Origin: Chloromonas sp. AAM2 | Taxonomy: Eukaryota; Chlorophyta; Chlorophyceae; Chlamydomonadales; Chlamydomonadaceae | Reading direction: 5' to 3' | DNA length: 56,169 bases | Assembly (NCBI GenBank): GCA_004335635.1 | Contig: QAXH01005988.1 | Span: 1-56,169 of the forward strand | Shown here: in pieces, positions 11,051 to 20,001 of the stretch | Layout: each line of letters begins with the position of its first letter | How positions within the stretch are numbered: the stretch's first letter is position 1 | Notes under the pieces: model-generated | Told to the model about the DNA's origin: nothing | Seen by the model: the letters and a program-made list of their open reading frames with translations, nothing else | Databases searched by the model: none | Translations under genes and position numbers: made by a program

Positions 11051-14000
11051 CCAGGATAGCTGGAGCTTTTATGAGTACCGTCAGGTAAAGCGAATGATTA
11101 GAGGTTCGGGGAATGAAATTCCAGTCCCAGTGACTGATAGGGTCATCCGCTAGTGCCAGATAGCGGATTCCATTGCTGCACCTGCCTAAGGGATGTCACA
11201 GCCCCATGCCGCTTTTGGAGGTTTCATCATGCCACCTTCAGTTGCCGAGATGCAGATTCCGCACTCATTCACAATGTTCTGTCCTGTTGCCATACTCCTG
11301 ATGCAGCTGGACACCCTTCGCCCCCAGTCCTTTCCCGGTCTGACTAGTGGTGGTGTGCAGCTGCTGCCCGGGCAGACCAGACCGATCAGTGCACCTGTTT
11401 GCTGCTGGGATTGGGACTGCAGTGCCCTGCCTGCTAAGCCACAGGCAAAGTAAGTTGCCTCTACCTGCCTGGTCTTCCGCCTAGCTCTCTATGCATGTTT
11501 ACATCACAGAAGTTGTCACGTGACTCAGAACGGGATGGGCACCGCTCTGACCTACCTACGTTAAGCAAGAACGCAAAACGAACACAGCGCACAGAGCGAG
11601 CAAGGCAGGCCCACTGAAGACAGAACAGATAACAAGCCGCCTGGTGGCTAATTGTTGAATGGGGAAATGGTCACGTTCAAGGTGATGGCTCTGAAACTTC
11701 GTCTCTACGTCTGCCGGCCCACGTATCTGCTGGCAGCCCCAGGATTCCCTAGCGCCAGCATGGATCTGAAAAGAATAACGTCCAAGAAAAGGTGTTTGAT
11801 TTGCGTTGGAACGTGATGATGAGGCTTGCCTGTGTGGCTGCAGATACATTTACATTGCATTTCAAAGCTGATAGTGTTTGTGTGCTTGATTTTTGGGGGC
11901 ATCATGCCCATGCTTTGTTTAGGATGGGGATGTTGGCTGCTTCTAAGCGCCTAGCTGGTTGGTCCTGCGGTACCGTGGGTTTAACCATGATATTTGTGTT
12001 GTGCTTCTGCAGGCCGCTCCACCTGACAGCATCAGTCCCAGGGCCGATGACCTCAGTGATCTGTTGGTGTGACATCCATCTCTATGGGGACATAAGAGTG
12101 ACGTCACACCACCCACTTGAGGAGGTCACACCACACACACCAGGAGCTCTGAGACAGGATAGATCTTCTCTACCGGTGGCCAGCTCCCTCCAGCCAGTGC
12201 TGCACCACATGCATGGGCCGATGACCGTGGCGACTGGGGAATGCATCGCCTTGGTAGCTGCTCACAACACAGCCAGGTAGCCTCTGTCGATGTGTAGCCT
12301 CTTCGAATTAGTTTGCGATTGTTGTAGTGGAGTCACTCCACTGGAGTGCATCGGTAGGCTGTACTGTGTCGGGGAGGGTTGCACCGGGAGCCATGTACAG
12401 GATGTGCTACAGCGGGGAAGTCCACCACCAACGGGACGAGCATGCACTGTCGAGCTGCAGATACTTCCATTAGGCCAGATTCACCCGTCGCCCGGACCAA
12501 ACTGTGCTCCCAATTGCCAAACGGGGCTTGCATCGCCCCTTCGCTGTGCTTTGCCGCACATGCAATGCGCCACATGAAGTGCACCGCATGAAACGAGATA
12601 GCACCACGTACCCCTGTCCCATGCACCTACTGTTGCTGTGTGCAGGCTGGCCTTCGCATGGCAGGAGCCACCCCAGCCTAACATCGGTCTGTCTGCACCC
12701 AAGTGGCTGCCAGAGGAAGACGTTTCTGTGCCACGCAAGCATCTGGTCATGGCAGTTGATCACGTGCGGTTGAGCAGCTACCAGGAAGCCATCAAACGGG
12801 CTGTGCAGCGGCTGGCAGAGGCAGCACCACAAGGTGCATAGCCATGTGCTGCTGTCGTTGATGAGAGGAGTAGTTTTGTTTTGGTAATCCCGTAGGTTTG
12901 GTAGGGAGGTTTGTAACATCGGCCGTCACTTCCAGGTTCTAATCTTTTACGTCCAAGTGTGTAAATTGGGTGGTTACTGTCTGACGCCTGCTCTGTTCTG
13001 TCCTGTCCTGCGGGACTCCTTCCTTCATAATCCATCTGACATGTTTTGGACACGCTCTTGCCGTCCGCCTGCCTCGCCAAATTTTCATTGCCGGGTTAGC
13101 ATCATCACACTGTTCCTGCCCTGCTGCCTTCCCTATTTCAAGCCAAACCCGTTTGGCCCTCAGTGCAGCTCATCAGGTGTGCACGTGCTGGACGTTTTCA
13201 GTGAATCTGATGCTCTAGACTTGACCACACAACTGCAACGCTGGTAGCCGATTGGCCACCTTGGATAGTATGCCTGACTGGAACGTCAATGCTGGTTCTG
13301 GAGCGCTGAGATAAGTCCAGCCAATGCTGAAACCCTTGCCGTTTATTCTGCTTGACACCAGGTGTGCACGTGTTGGACGTTTCTGCTGGGTCTGGTGCTC
13401 TGGGAATCAGCGCAGCAATGGCGGGAGCAGCAGGAGTGACGTGTGTGGAGGCACACCCTGCTTTGGCTACTGTGGCTAGGCGCAATGCAGCACTCAACGG
13501 GATGGCAGGCAAGGTGGGGTCAGGAAAAGAGGCATGCTGCTGCAACAGAAGGGTGACAACAACACTTTCAACCGGTTAATCAACCACTGCGATAAAGTTG
13601 TCTCAGGAGAAGCTCTTGATATGTGAAGCTCACACACACAAGTACGTGAAGCACACGACGCCCACGGACGCACCAGACTGGGTCGACCCAGTATTTGATT
13701 CTACTATCAATTCTACTACAAAATATAGTACTAAGTAGGTTGAGTATATAGATACTAAGTAGTTGTAATCACATCGATTATTTCATGCACCCAAAGCCTT
13801 CTTACTGCAATGCGCTGACTTCTTGAGCCTGGCCAGAGATTTTCAAAAGCCCTTGCTCCACTTTACAAACTTACTAATGGCCTGACACGACCTCCTTGAC
13901 AAGTCACAGCGTCCTGTACAGGCATCATGTACGCTTGTCAGCTTTGTCCGTTTCTTCGTACATTTTCCGTTTCTTTGCCTGTAGGTGTGCGTGGTGCATG

Positions 14001-17000
14001 GCGACCTGGGCATTGTGGTCAGGGACGTACATGTGCCGCGCTCAGGAGCACGTCTGGTGCTCATGGACACGTGGGATGAGAGTGAGTCACGTTGGATGAC
14101 AGTGAGTCACGTGGGATGAGAGTGAGTCACGTGGGATGACAGTGAGTCACGTGGGATGACAGTGAGTCACGTGGGATGACAGTGAGTCACGTGGGATGAC
14201 GGTGAGTCACGTGGGATGACGGTGCGTCACGTGGGATGACAGTGCGTCACGTGGGATGACAGTGCGTCACGTGGGATGACGGTGGGTCACGTGGGATGAC
14301 GGTGCGTCACGTGGGATGACGGTGCGTCACGTGGGATGACAGTGCGTCACGTGGGATGACGGTGCGTCACGTGGGATGACGGTGAGTCACGTGGGATGAC
14401 GGTGAGTCACGTGGGATGACGGTGGGTCACGTGGGATGACGGTGGGTCACGTGGGATGACAGTGAGTCACGTGGGATGACGGTGAGTCACGTGGGATGAC
14501 GGTGAGTCACGTGGGATGACGGTGAGTCACGTGGGATGACAGTGAGTCACGTGGGATGACAGTGAACCACGTGGGATGAGATTTACCCAGCACAATATAC
14601 TCACCAGCAGAGAAGGCTTTGGGAGCTAGGGTAGTGTAACACTTACACAGTTAGTGCTTACATAGTTATGGGAAGTGTAACACTGTTACCGTTTTGCCCA
14701 CCTTGTTCTGTACTACAGCACTGCCCCCCTTGGTGATTCTTGGTGTGAAATCATTTCCAGAACATAACCCTGTGGCGTTTGTTTGTCATGCATCACTTGC
14801 TTTGCCTGTAACAGTTCCACTGCTTTACAAACATCGCTGCATGTCTGTGTCTGTGTTGCAGCGCTCCTGGGCATGGGCATGGTGGGCGCTCTGTCCGCAG
14901 CGCAGCGCAAGGGACTGGTGGCGCCAGGTGGGAACAGAGGGGACAACAGATAAAAACCATCAGTACATGGCTTTCTGCAGACTGCGGGAGCGAACAGAGT
15001 ATATATAGATATAGATATAGATATAGATATGGAGAGATATGGTATATATATATAGTGAGTATATAGAGAGATATAGTGTCCACTATATCAGGGAATTGTG
15101 CTGCTGAGAAGGCTGAGCGTTGTCAGATGGCTGCCAGGTGGCTGGGCTGCCATCAGTGCACCAGAAGCCCCCAGCAGATAGTAGTAATGAGGCATTAAAG
15201 CTGCCGACTGGCTGGGCTGCCACATGCTTGGTACAATTGAACGCTGTTTGCCTGTCTGGTAACAGAAGCCCTCATTATTCAAGCTGCTAGGTGGCTGGTC
15301 TACGGTAAGCTTCAGAAGCTCACCTCACCTTCAGTTGGCTGGCATGTGGCTGAGCAATCACATTCAGCCTAGTGACCATCTCGCAATGCATACATACATA
15401 TGGATGTTGGTTAGCTACTATTTAGCTACTATTTAGCTACTGGTTAGCTACTGGCTGCATCACCGCCATTCTGCGTTCTTGCTTATGGTAGGTTGGGATG
15501 TGAAGTATCGCATCCTGTGTCCTCTGACAACGTTTGTGGAAGGCCTGTCACAGCCCGTGCAGAAAAGCAAAGTCTGGTTTGAACCCCAGGTTTGCTTGCT
15601 ATTGTTTTCCCCCCTTAAAGACTAACAGGCTTGGCTTGTTCGCCTGCTGGGTTTGTTGCTGCTCGCAGATGTGCCAGCTCTGCCTTCCGTTAGCAAAAAT
15701 CACAAGGCGTAGAAGCTCACAGACCATACAAGGCAAGGCGCCTGTTTTACCAAACTCTTTGGATTTCTTTCCTGCCGCTTTGCAGGTGCTGCGGTTGTGC
15801 CATGCAAGGTGGTTCAGTACTGTATGGGGGTGGAGGTGCTAGCACATCGACCCGCAGGACATGCAAGGGCTGCTTCTAGAGACGTGAATGGCGGTTTTGG
15901 GTCAGCAACACAGCAGCAACAGCAGCAGCTGGATCGACAGCAGCAGGCAGACCACCAGGAGCTGCAGCATGTGGACTCACACGGCTCAACTGCTGGGCAC
16001 TTGCTGCAAGATATCGACCTAGCGCCCCTCAACAAGTACGGGTAGGTGTTCAATGTTTGTCAGCCTGGGCATGTTGCGTTTTGTAGCAAACTTGGCCTTC
16101 ATTCATTCATTACATAGCTTCTCATGGTTCCACCCACGGTACCGCAGGACCAACCAGCTAGGCGCTCAGCAGCAGCCAACATCCCCATACTAAGCAAAGC
16201 ATGGGCATGGTGCCCCCCAAAAACATGCACATGCAAGGTTCAGGGCCTTGACATGTTGATGATATGTGTAAGATTGATAGGCTTGCACTCTGCCTTCCTT
16301 GTTTTCCTGCGTTCTCTTGTCACGCCATGAAGTGCACGCGGCAGGCTTAGCACGCAAGCTTCTCCGGTGTTGTTGTGTCCTTCACAGCCGGTTACCTTTC
16401 GTCCTGCCTCGCTCCTTTCTGCCTTCGGGCCTGTTTCTGCCTTCCTTGCTTCTTTCTTGCTCAGGGTAGGTCAGGACGGTATCCAACCTCGTCTCTTGCA
16501 TGACTTGCTAGCGTTCGCGCTCGGTGCATGTGGATCCCTGATGTAATCCATAGATATACACGCAAGTGGTGAACTCAGATGGGTACACCTTGCTATACCT
16601 TGCTTGTGACCCTCTGAATGTGTGACAAGGCGCACGATGCCTCAATGGTCTTCACAGGTACAGGGACTCGCCGCAGCCCGTCTGCCTGGACACCGTGCCG
16701 CACAAGCGCCTCACGCCTGGTCAGTGAAAACATCATGGAAACATCATGAACACATCATGAAACCATAATGAAAGTATCGTGAAAAGATCATGAAAGTATC
16801 ATCATGATTGCGTGACATTCATGGGCTTTCCCAGAGCACCTCCGCTCTCATGCCCGTCGCCTGTGTGCAAGACCAATCATGTTGTAATCTGCACTCGCCC
16901 TTTTGCTGTCTATTTCAGTTTTCCCTCTGTACGAATGCAACTTTGAAGACATGGTGGCTGGACGCCCCGAGCCCATCAGACCTGCCCAGGCCAACCCAAG

Positions 17001-20000
17001 CCCTGCCACATCCGCCAAAACCGACACAACCAACACAACCAACACAACCAAACCAGCAACTACCACAACCAACAGCAGCAACCCAGGTACTGGGTACTTT
17101 GTGCGGCCAGGCAAGGGCGGCGGGCTCATGCTTCAAGCCCAGGCCTTGGCGCATGGAGTGCTCAATGCGGTTGTCATCTGGCAGGAGGTTCAGTTGGACG
17201 AGGAAAGGGTGCTCACCACTGCACCTTTGGGCATTGGAATCGGAGGTGTTAGTGAATCTAAGCCTGGTGACAACAGCAACAGTAGCAACGGCTGTGTGAA
17301 CAAAGCAAGCCAGGTACCAGCAGATGCTAAGGGAAGGGCAGGAGAAACCGCCCACACACCACCTACAGCTGCTGCCAGCGCTGGCCAGGAAGAGTGCATC
17401 TCTGCAGCCTGCAGTCGCTTTCAGAGCTGCTCGCACGTGATGCACTTCACGGATTACGTGATGGCGGTTGAAACGGGTCAGTTGGTTCAGTTGGTTGCTC
17501 AGCGTCAGGGCGTCAAGGTGATGGTGGATGTTCGGCCGACGAAGGGTGCGCCCGCACCCAGACCCCCGTGGATGGTGCGTGGAGAAGACTTGGGGTTCAA
17601 GTCAGGGTTATGGTTGAAGTTGAAGTTATGTTGGAATTAGGATTAGGGTTAGGGTTAAGAGACAGGGTTAAGAGACAGGGTCAGGTAGGCCAACGCACCT
17701 ATACCCTCACCCAACACCTATACCCTCACCCAACACCTATACCCAACACCTATACCCAACACCTATACCCTCACCCAACACCAGCACCTATACCACCGTG
17801 AATGGTGAAGGGTGCTTGAAGGGAGGTTGGGCATATCAGTTATCAGTTATCAGTTATCTTTAAATGCGTGTGCAACAGGATAGGGAGGCAAGTGCAGGAA
17901 AGGGCAGGAGCGGGCAGGAGTGGGAGATCACGGGAGTGAGGAAGGAAGGGGGGGTAGAGCGGTGTCGGGATTGCATGTTCAGGCGGGACTGGGCCATGCA
18001 GGGCAGAGCGGGAACGACCGGCTGTCGGACTCTGCTTGGTGCATTCAAGAGATGGTTGACTGCTGCAACAAGCATAGAGTATGGCTCTGTGCGCTGTCTC
18101 CTGTAGCATGTGATAAGGGTGTTCCGAGGCAGCATGCTGCATGCCATGCCTCATGCAAGCGCCATGCATGCATGCCATGCCCCATGCAAGTGCCATGCGT
18201 GCAAGCCAATTGGGCAGAGCGCCACCTTTTGACACAGACAGATTGAAAAGCACTCTTATATAATCAAACGCTGCGTCGCATGCCCTTCAAAGCAAGCTCT
18301 TCTGCTGTGGTAAATGTTGGTGTTGTGTGCAGGAGGCGTGGGGAGGGGGCTCGAGCATTGAGAACCCGCACGTGCAGGTAGGAGTGGTGACTAGTAGGGT
18401 ACGCCCCAGTAGCCACAAGAGCATCGCCAGGCCTTGCACCTGTGCATTGGTTGTGTTCATGGTCATGCAGCATTGCTCATCTCATGTTGCAAAGGTGTAT
18501 GCATGCATGTGCAGCCAGCCAGAACAGAGTTACAATATCCCCCGAACGTCTGGGCTTTCTGAAACGTCCTTGGGACCAGCCAACTCCTTCTTTCGGTTCA
18601 GTGCTGCAGCGTGCATGTGATGCGTGCACATGCCCATGCAGCGTGCATGTGATGCGTGCACATGCCCATGCAGCGTGTCAAGTACTGCGATCTGCTGGAG
18701 TCCGATCTCATGCAGCGACTGCCCTGCGGACGCGGACCAAGCGTGGAACAGGACGTGCGGGTGGGGCGGTGTGGGTAGGACTGAGGTTTGTGCTAGGGAC
18801 TTTTGAAGTGATGTTGCGAGGTCGATGGGCAGGGGTACGGGGGCGCAGCCGCCGTCCGATTTTGTATTCCCGGATTATGTAAAAGAGCCACCAGGGAAAC
18901 CCGAGATATTGTAAGAGTTGATGCCAATGATCCGGGCAGGCCCCCGGACATATCCAGCCAAGCCATCCGGGAATCCCGCCAAATTACATAAGGCTTTGAA
19001 GTACCCTGCTAGGGACTAGGGTTGGCTGGACGCTCCCTAGACTAGGGATACGCTCCCTACCCAGCGTCAATCCCTAGACTAGTGTTGGCTATGTATAGGG
19101 GGCGGGCTAGGGATATAGGGTCAGGCTGGGGACGTGCGGGCAGGCTTAGGGCTGACTAGGGCTGACTAGGGCTGACTAGGGTTGACTAGGGTTGGGCTAG
19201 GGATACATTTGGTTGGGTTACGATTGGGCCAAGCATGGAGCAGCATGTGCGGGTGCGTCAAGTAACCTAGGAATGACCCAAGCGTTAGGCTGGGGATGGG
19301 CTAGGCTTGACGCCCCAGGCAAGCGAGCACCCTGGCAGTAGTGCCCCGCCCTTTGTTCTGATGCTTGAATGAGGATGTTTTACACGCTTGGCAGCGCTGA
19401 GGAAGGCTGGCTATAGTGCGGACTTGGCATGGGATGTATACAAGGAATGCGCTGGAATGATGCTTGTCCAAAAGGGGTGTGTCCTTCACGTGCTTGGCAG
19501 CAGTCAAAATGAGCCCATCACTTTTGCCAGAGAAAAAACTGGCTGAGTACACTCTTCTTCACGTTCGCTTGCACACAGGTGTTGGCCTCCCACTGCGGCA
19601 GCCTGCTGCTGCATCCCCCAGCCGTGGCTGCTAGCCTGCACCACCTGTCCTTACTGGAGCGGCTGTACCGGCCAGGCAGCACACAGTGCAGCAGTCCGGC
19701 TGGTGGGGGAGCGGCTGCCAGCAGCAGCTGTAACAAGGTGGCTGACCGCTGGGCTGTTGGCATTCTGGCAGCACAGCGGCAGCTGGCTGCTGGTACTGCA
19801 GCTGCAGCAGGAGCAGCTGGTAACATGCAGTTGTCACCAGCAGCATTAGCTGGCATGAAGCAGGAGGGTGTGCTCACCAGGCCTGGTATGGAGAGCAAGA
19901 ATGGTGTAGTTGGGGGCAACAGAATTCGTTTCCCTCCAGAAGTTGTTCCAGCAGTCCACTGGCAGCAGGTTCAAGGCTGCGCCCCACTGTTCCTTGCCTG

Positions 20001-20001
20001 A
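4817..20001 (+). CDS. TPR and double methyltransferase-domain protein of the PRMT7/PRMT9 type
   Basis: Resembles double-domain protein arginine N-methyltransferases, which use SAM. Exons: 4817-5097, 6261-6351, 6952-7521, 8746-8969, 9388-9548, [10024-10071, weak], 11191-11449 (or from 11242), 12013-12276, 12646-12833, 13362-13513, 13985-14081, 14862-14927, 15786-16041, 16658-16719, 16919-17574, 18333-18377, 18674-18760, 19579-20001. Every phase matches, giving about 1,309 residues. TPR-like helices fill residues 1-150 (CNRAAVLLRSGRAHEA; YATALRRMGDG), followed by an acidic low-complexity linker. Methyltransferase half 1 has motif I VLVIGGAMGVLPLLALKAGA and then VERWLYAALACK and VVADAMLDDG. Half 2 has VLDVSAGSGALGISAAMAGA, LMDTWDETLLGMGM and PGAAVVPCKVVQYCMGVEVL. 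Beta-barrel pieces follow each half (SVICWCDIHLYGD; NAVVIWQEVQLDEE). The 15786-16041 exon has a Gln-rich insert. The double-E loop and THW loop are degenerate, so activity is uncertain. Exons between 9548 and 11191 are the weakest part. Confidence 0.85.
5770..5836 (-). repeat. Dispersed repeat family R1, copy 3 (inverted)
   Basis: Reads ttgctcagcttaggccaggg, then cggtgcccatcccgttccgt and gtcctctgaacagcttccct, the reverse complement of the R1 core. It is in the first intron of the methyltransferase gene. Confidence 0.7.
8088..8149. repeat. 12-bp tandem repeat
   Basis: About five units of catgtgtggcat/catgtgtgacat in the third intron of the methyltransferase gene. A short (CA)n microsatellite follows at about 8671-8698, just upstream of the acceptor at 8745. 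Confidence 0.9.
8995..9055 (+). repeat. Dispersed repeat family R1, copy 4
   Basis: Contains catcagggaggcggtcacag, gacgtgcaccgccttgagct and accttgagcaag, followed by a tail of gcagaaacaggc type. It begins about 25 bp after the donor of the exon ending at 8969. Confidence 0.7.
10985..11112 (+). pseudogene. Fragment of large-subunit (25S/28S) rRNA inside an intron
   Basis: The sequence carries the highly conserved 25S/28S rRNA block that starts ggacttgggtatagggg and runs through gaaagactaatcgaaccatc, tagtagctggttccctccga and ggatagctggagct, then gtaaagcgaatgattagagg. The match to domain II is near-perfect for ~90 bases and looser after the ggagct step. Flanking DNA on both sides does not look like rRNA, so this is an isolated insert of ~130 bp, not an rDNA unit. 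It lies in the sense orientation in the intron before the 11191 exon. Confidence 0.85.
11510..11580 (+). repeat. Dispersed repeat family R1, copy 5 (diverged)
   Basis: Shows catcacagaagttgtcacgt, then gggatgggcaccgctctgac and ctacctacgttaagcaag. It lies about 60 bp after the donor of the exon ending at 11449. Confidence 0.55.
13170..13216 (+). pseudogene. Decayed copy of the start of methyltransferase exon 13362-13513
   Basis: An acceptor-like cag at about 13175 is followed by gtgtgcacgtgctggacgtt, which matches the true exon start gtgtgcacgtgttggacgtt at 13362. In frame it reads VHVLDVFSESDAL and then hits a stop, against VHVLDVSAGSGAL in the real exon. The copy is about 190 bp upstream of the real exon and loses similarity after roughly 45 bp. 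Confidence 0.75.
14071..14580. repeat. 20-bp minisatellite, about 25 copies, grown from a 5' splice junction
   Basis: The unit gtgggatgacagtgagtcac is repeated 25.5 times. The first unit is the last ~11 bases of the exon ending at 14081 plus the first bases of its intron, so each copy keeps an exon-end-like gatgaM followed by a GTGAGT, GTGCGT or GTGGGT donor-like hexamer. Each unit boundary also creates a CACGTG E-box/G-box core. There are no unique spacers between units. Confidence 0.97.
15001..15080. repeat. AT-rich (GATATA)n microsatellite
   Basis: Runs of atagat and tata units in the intron after the exon ending at 14927. Short ttagctact repeats lie near 15411-15450. Confidence 0.9.
16450..16560 (-). 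repeat. Dispersed repeat family R1, copies near 15483-15545 and 16450-16560 (inverted)
   Basis: Shows ttgctcagggtaggtcagga, cggtatccaacctcgtctct and, further on, ggatccctgatgtaatcc, in the reverse orientation to the copy at 587. A partial copy (gcatcctgtgtcctctgaca) lies at 15483-15545. Confidence 0.55.
17625..17800. repeat. Telomere-like GGGTTA patch and a ctataccctcacccaacac minisatellite
   Basis: Three units of (t)tagggtt at 17640-17658 pass into gggttaagagaca repeats, then about seven units of acctatacccaac / acctataccctcacccaac. All are intronic, directly after the donor at 17575. The patch is too short and degenerate to be a telomere. Confidence 0.85.
18609..18672 (+). repeat. 32-bp tandem duplication of a 3' splice site
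   Basis: Two perfect 32-bp copies (18609-18640 and 18641-18672) end in cccatgca, so the acceptor ccatgcag that opens the exon at 18674 is present twice, 32 bp apart. Use of the upstream copy would add 32 nt and shift the frame. Confidence 0.9.
19140..19205. repeat. gactagggct/gggttggcta repeats
   Basis: Ten-base units (gactagggct) repeat four to five times. The surrounding 19000-19300 intron sequence is a looser series of ctaggga/gggttgg motifs. Confidence 0.8.

Noticed and set aside
14071..14580. A CRISPR-like array of 20-bp repeats
   Set aside because: The units are directly contiguous with no unique spacers, and the sequence is derived from a splice junction in a eukaryotic gene.
17640..17660. 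Interstitial telomere (ttaggg units)
   Set aside because: Only about three degenerate units are present inside an intron, merging into other G-rich minisatellites.
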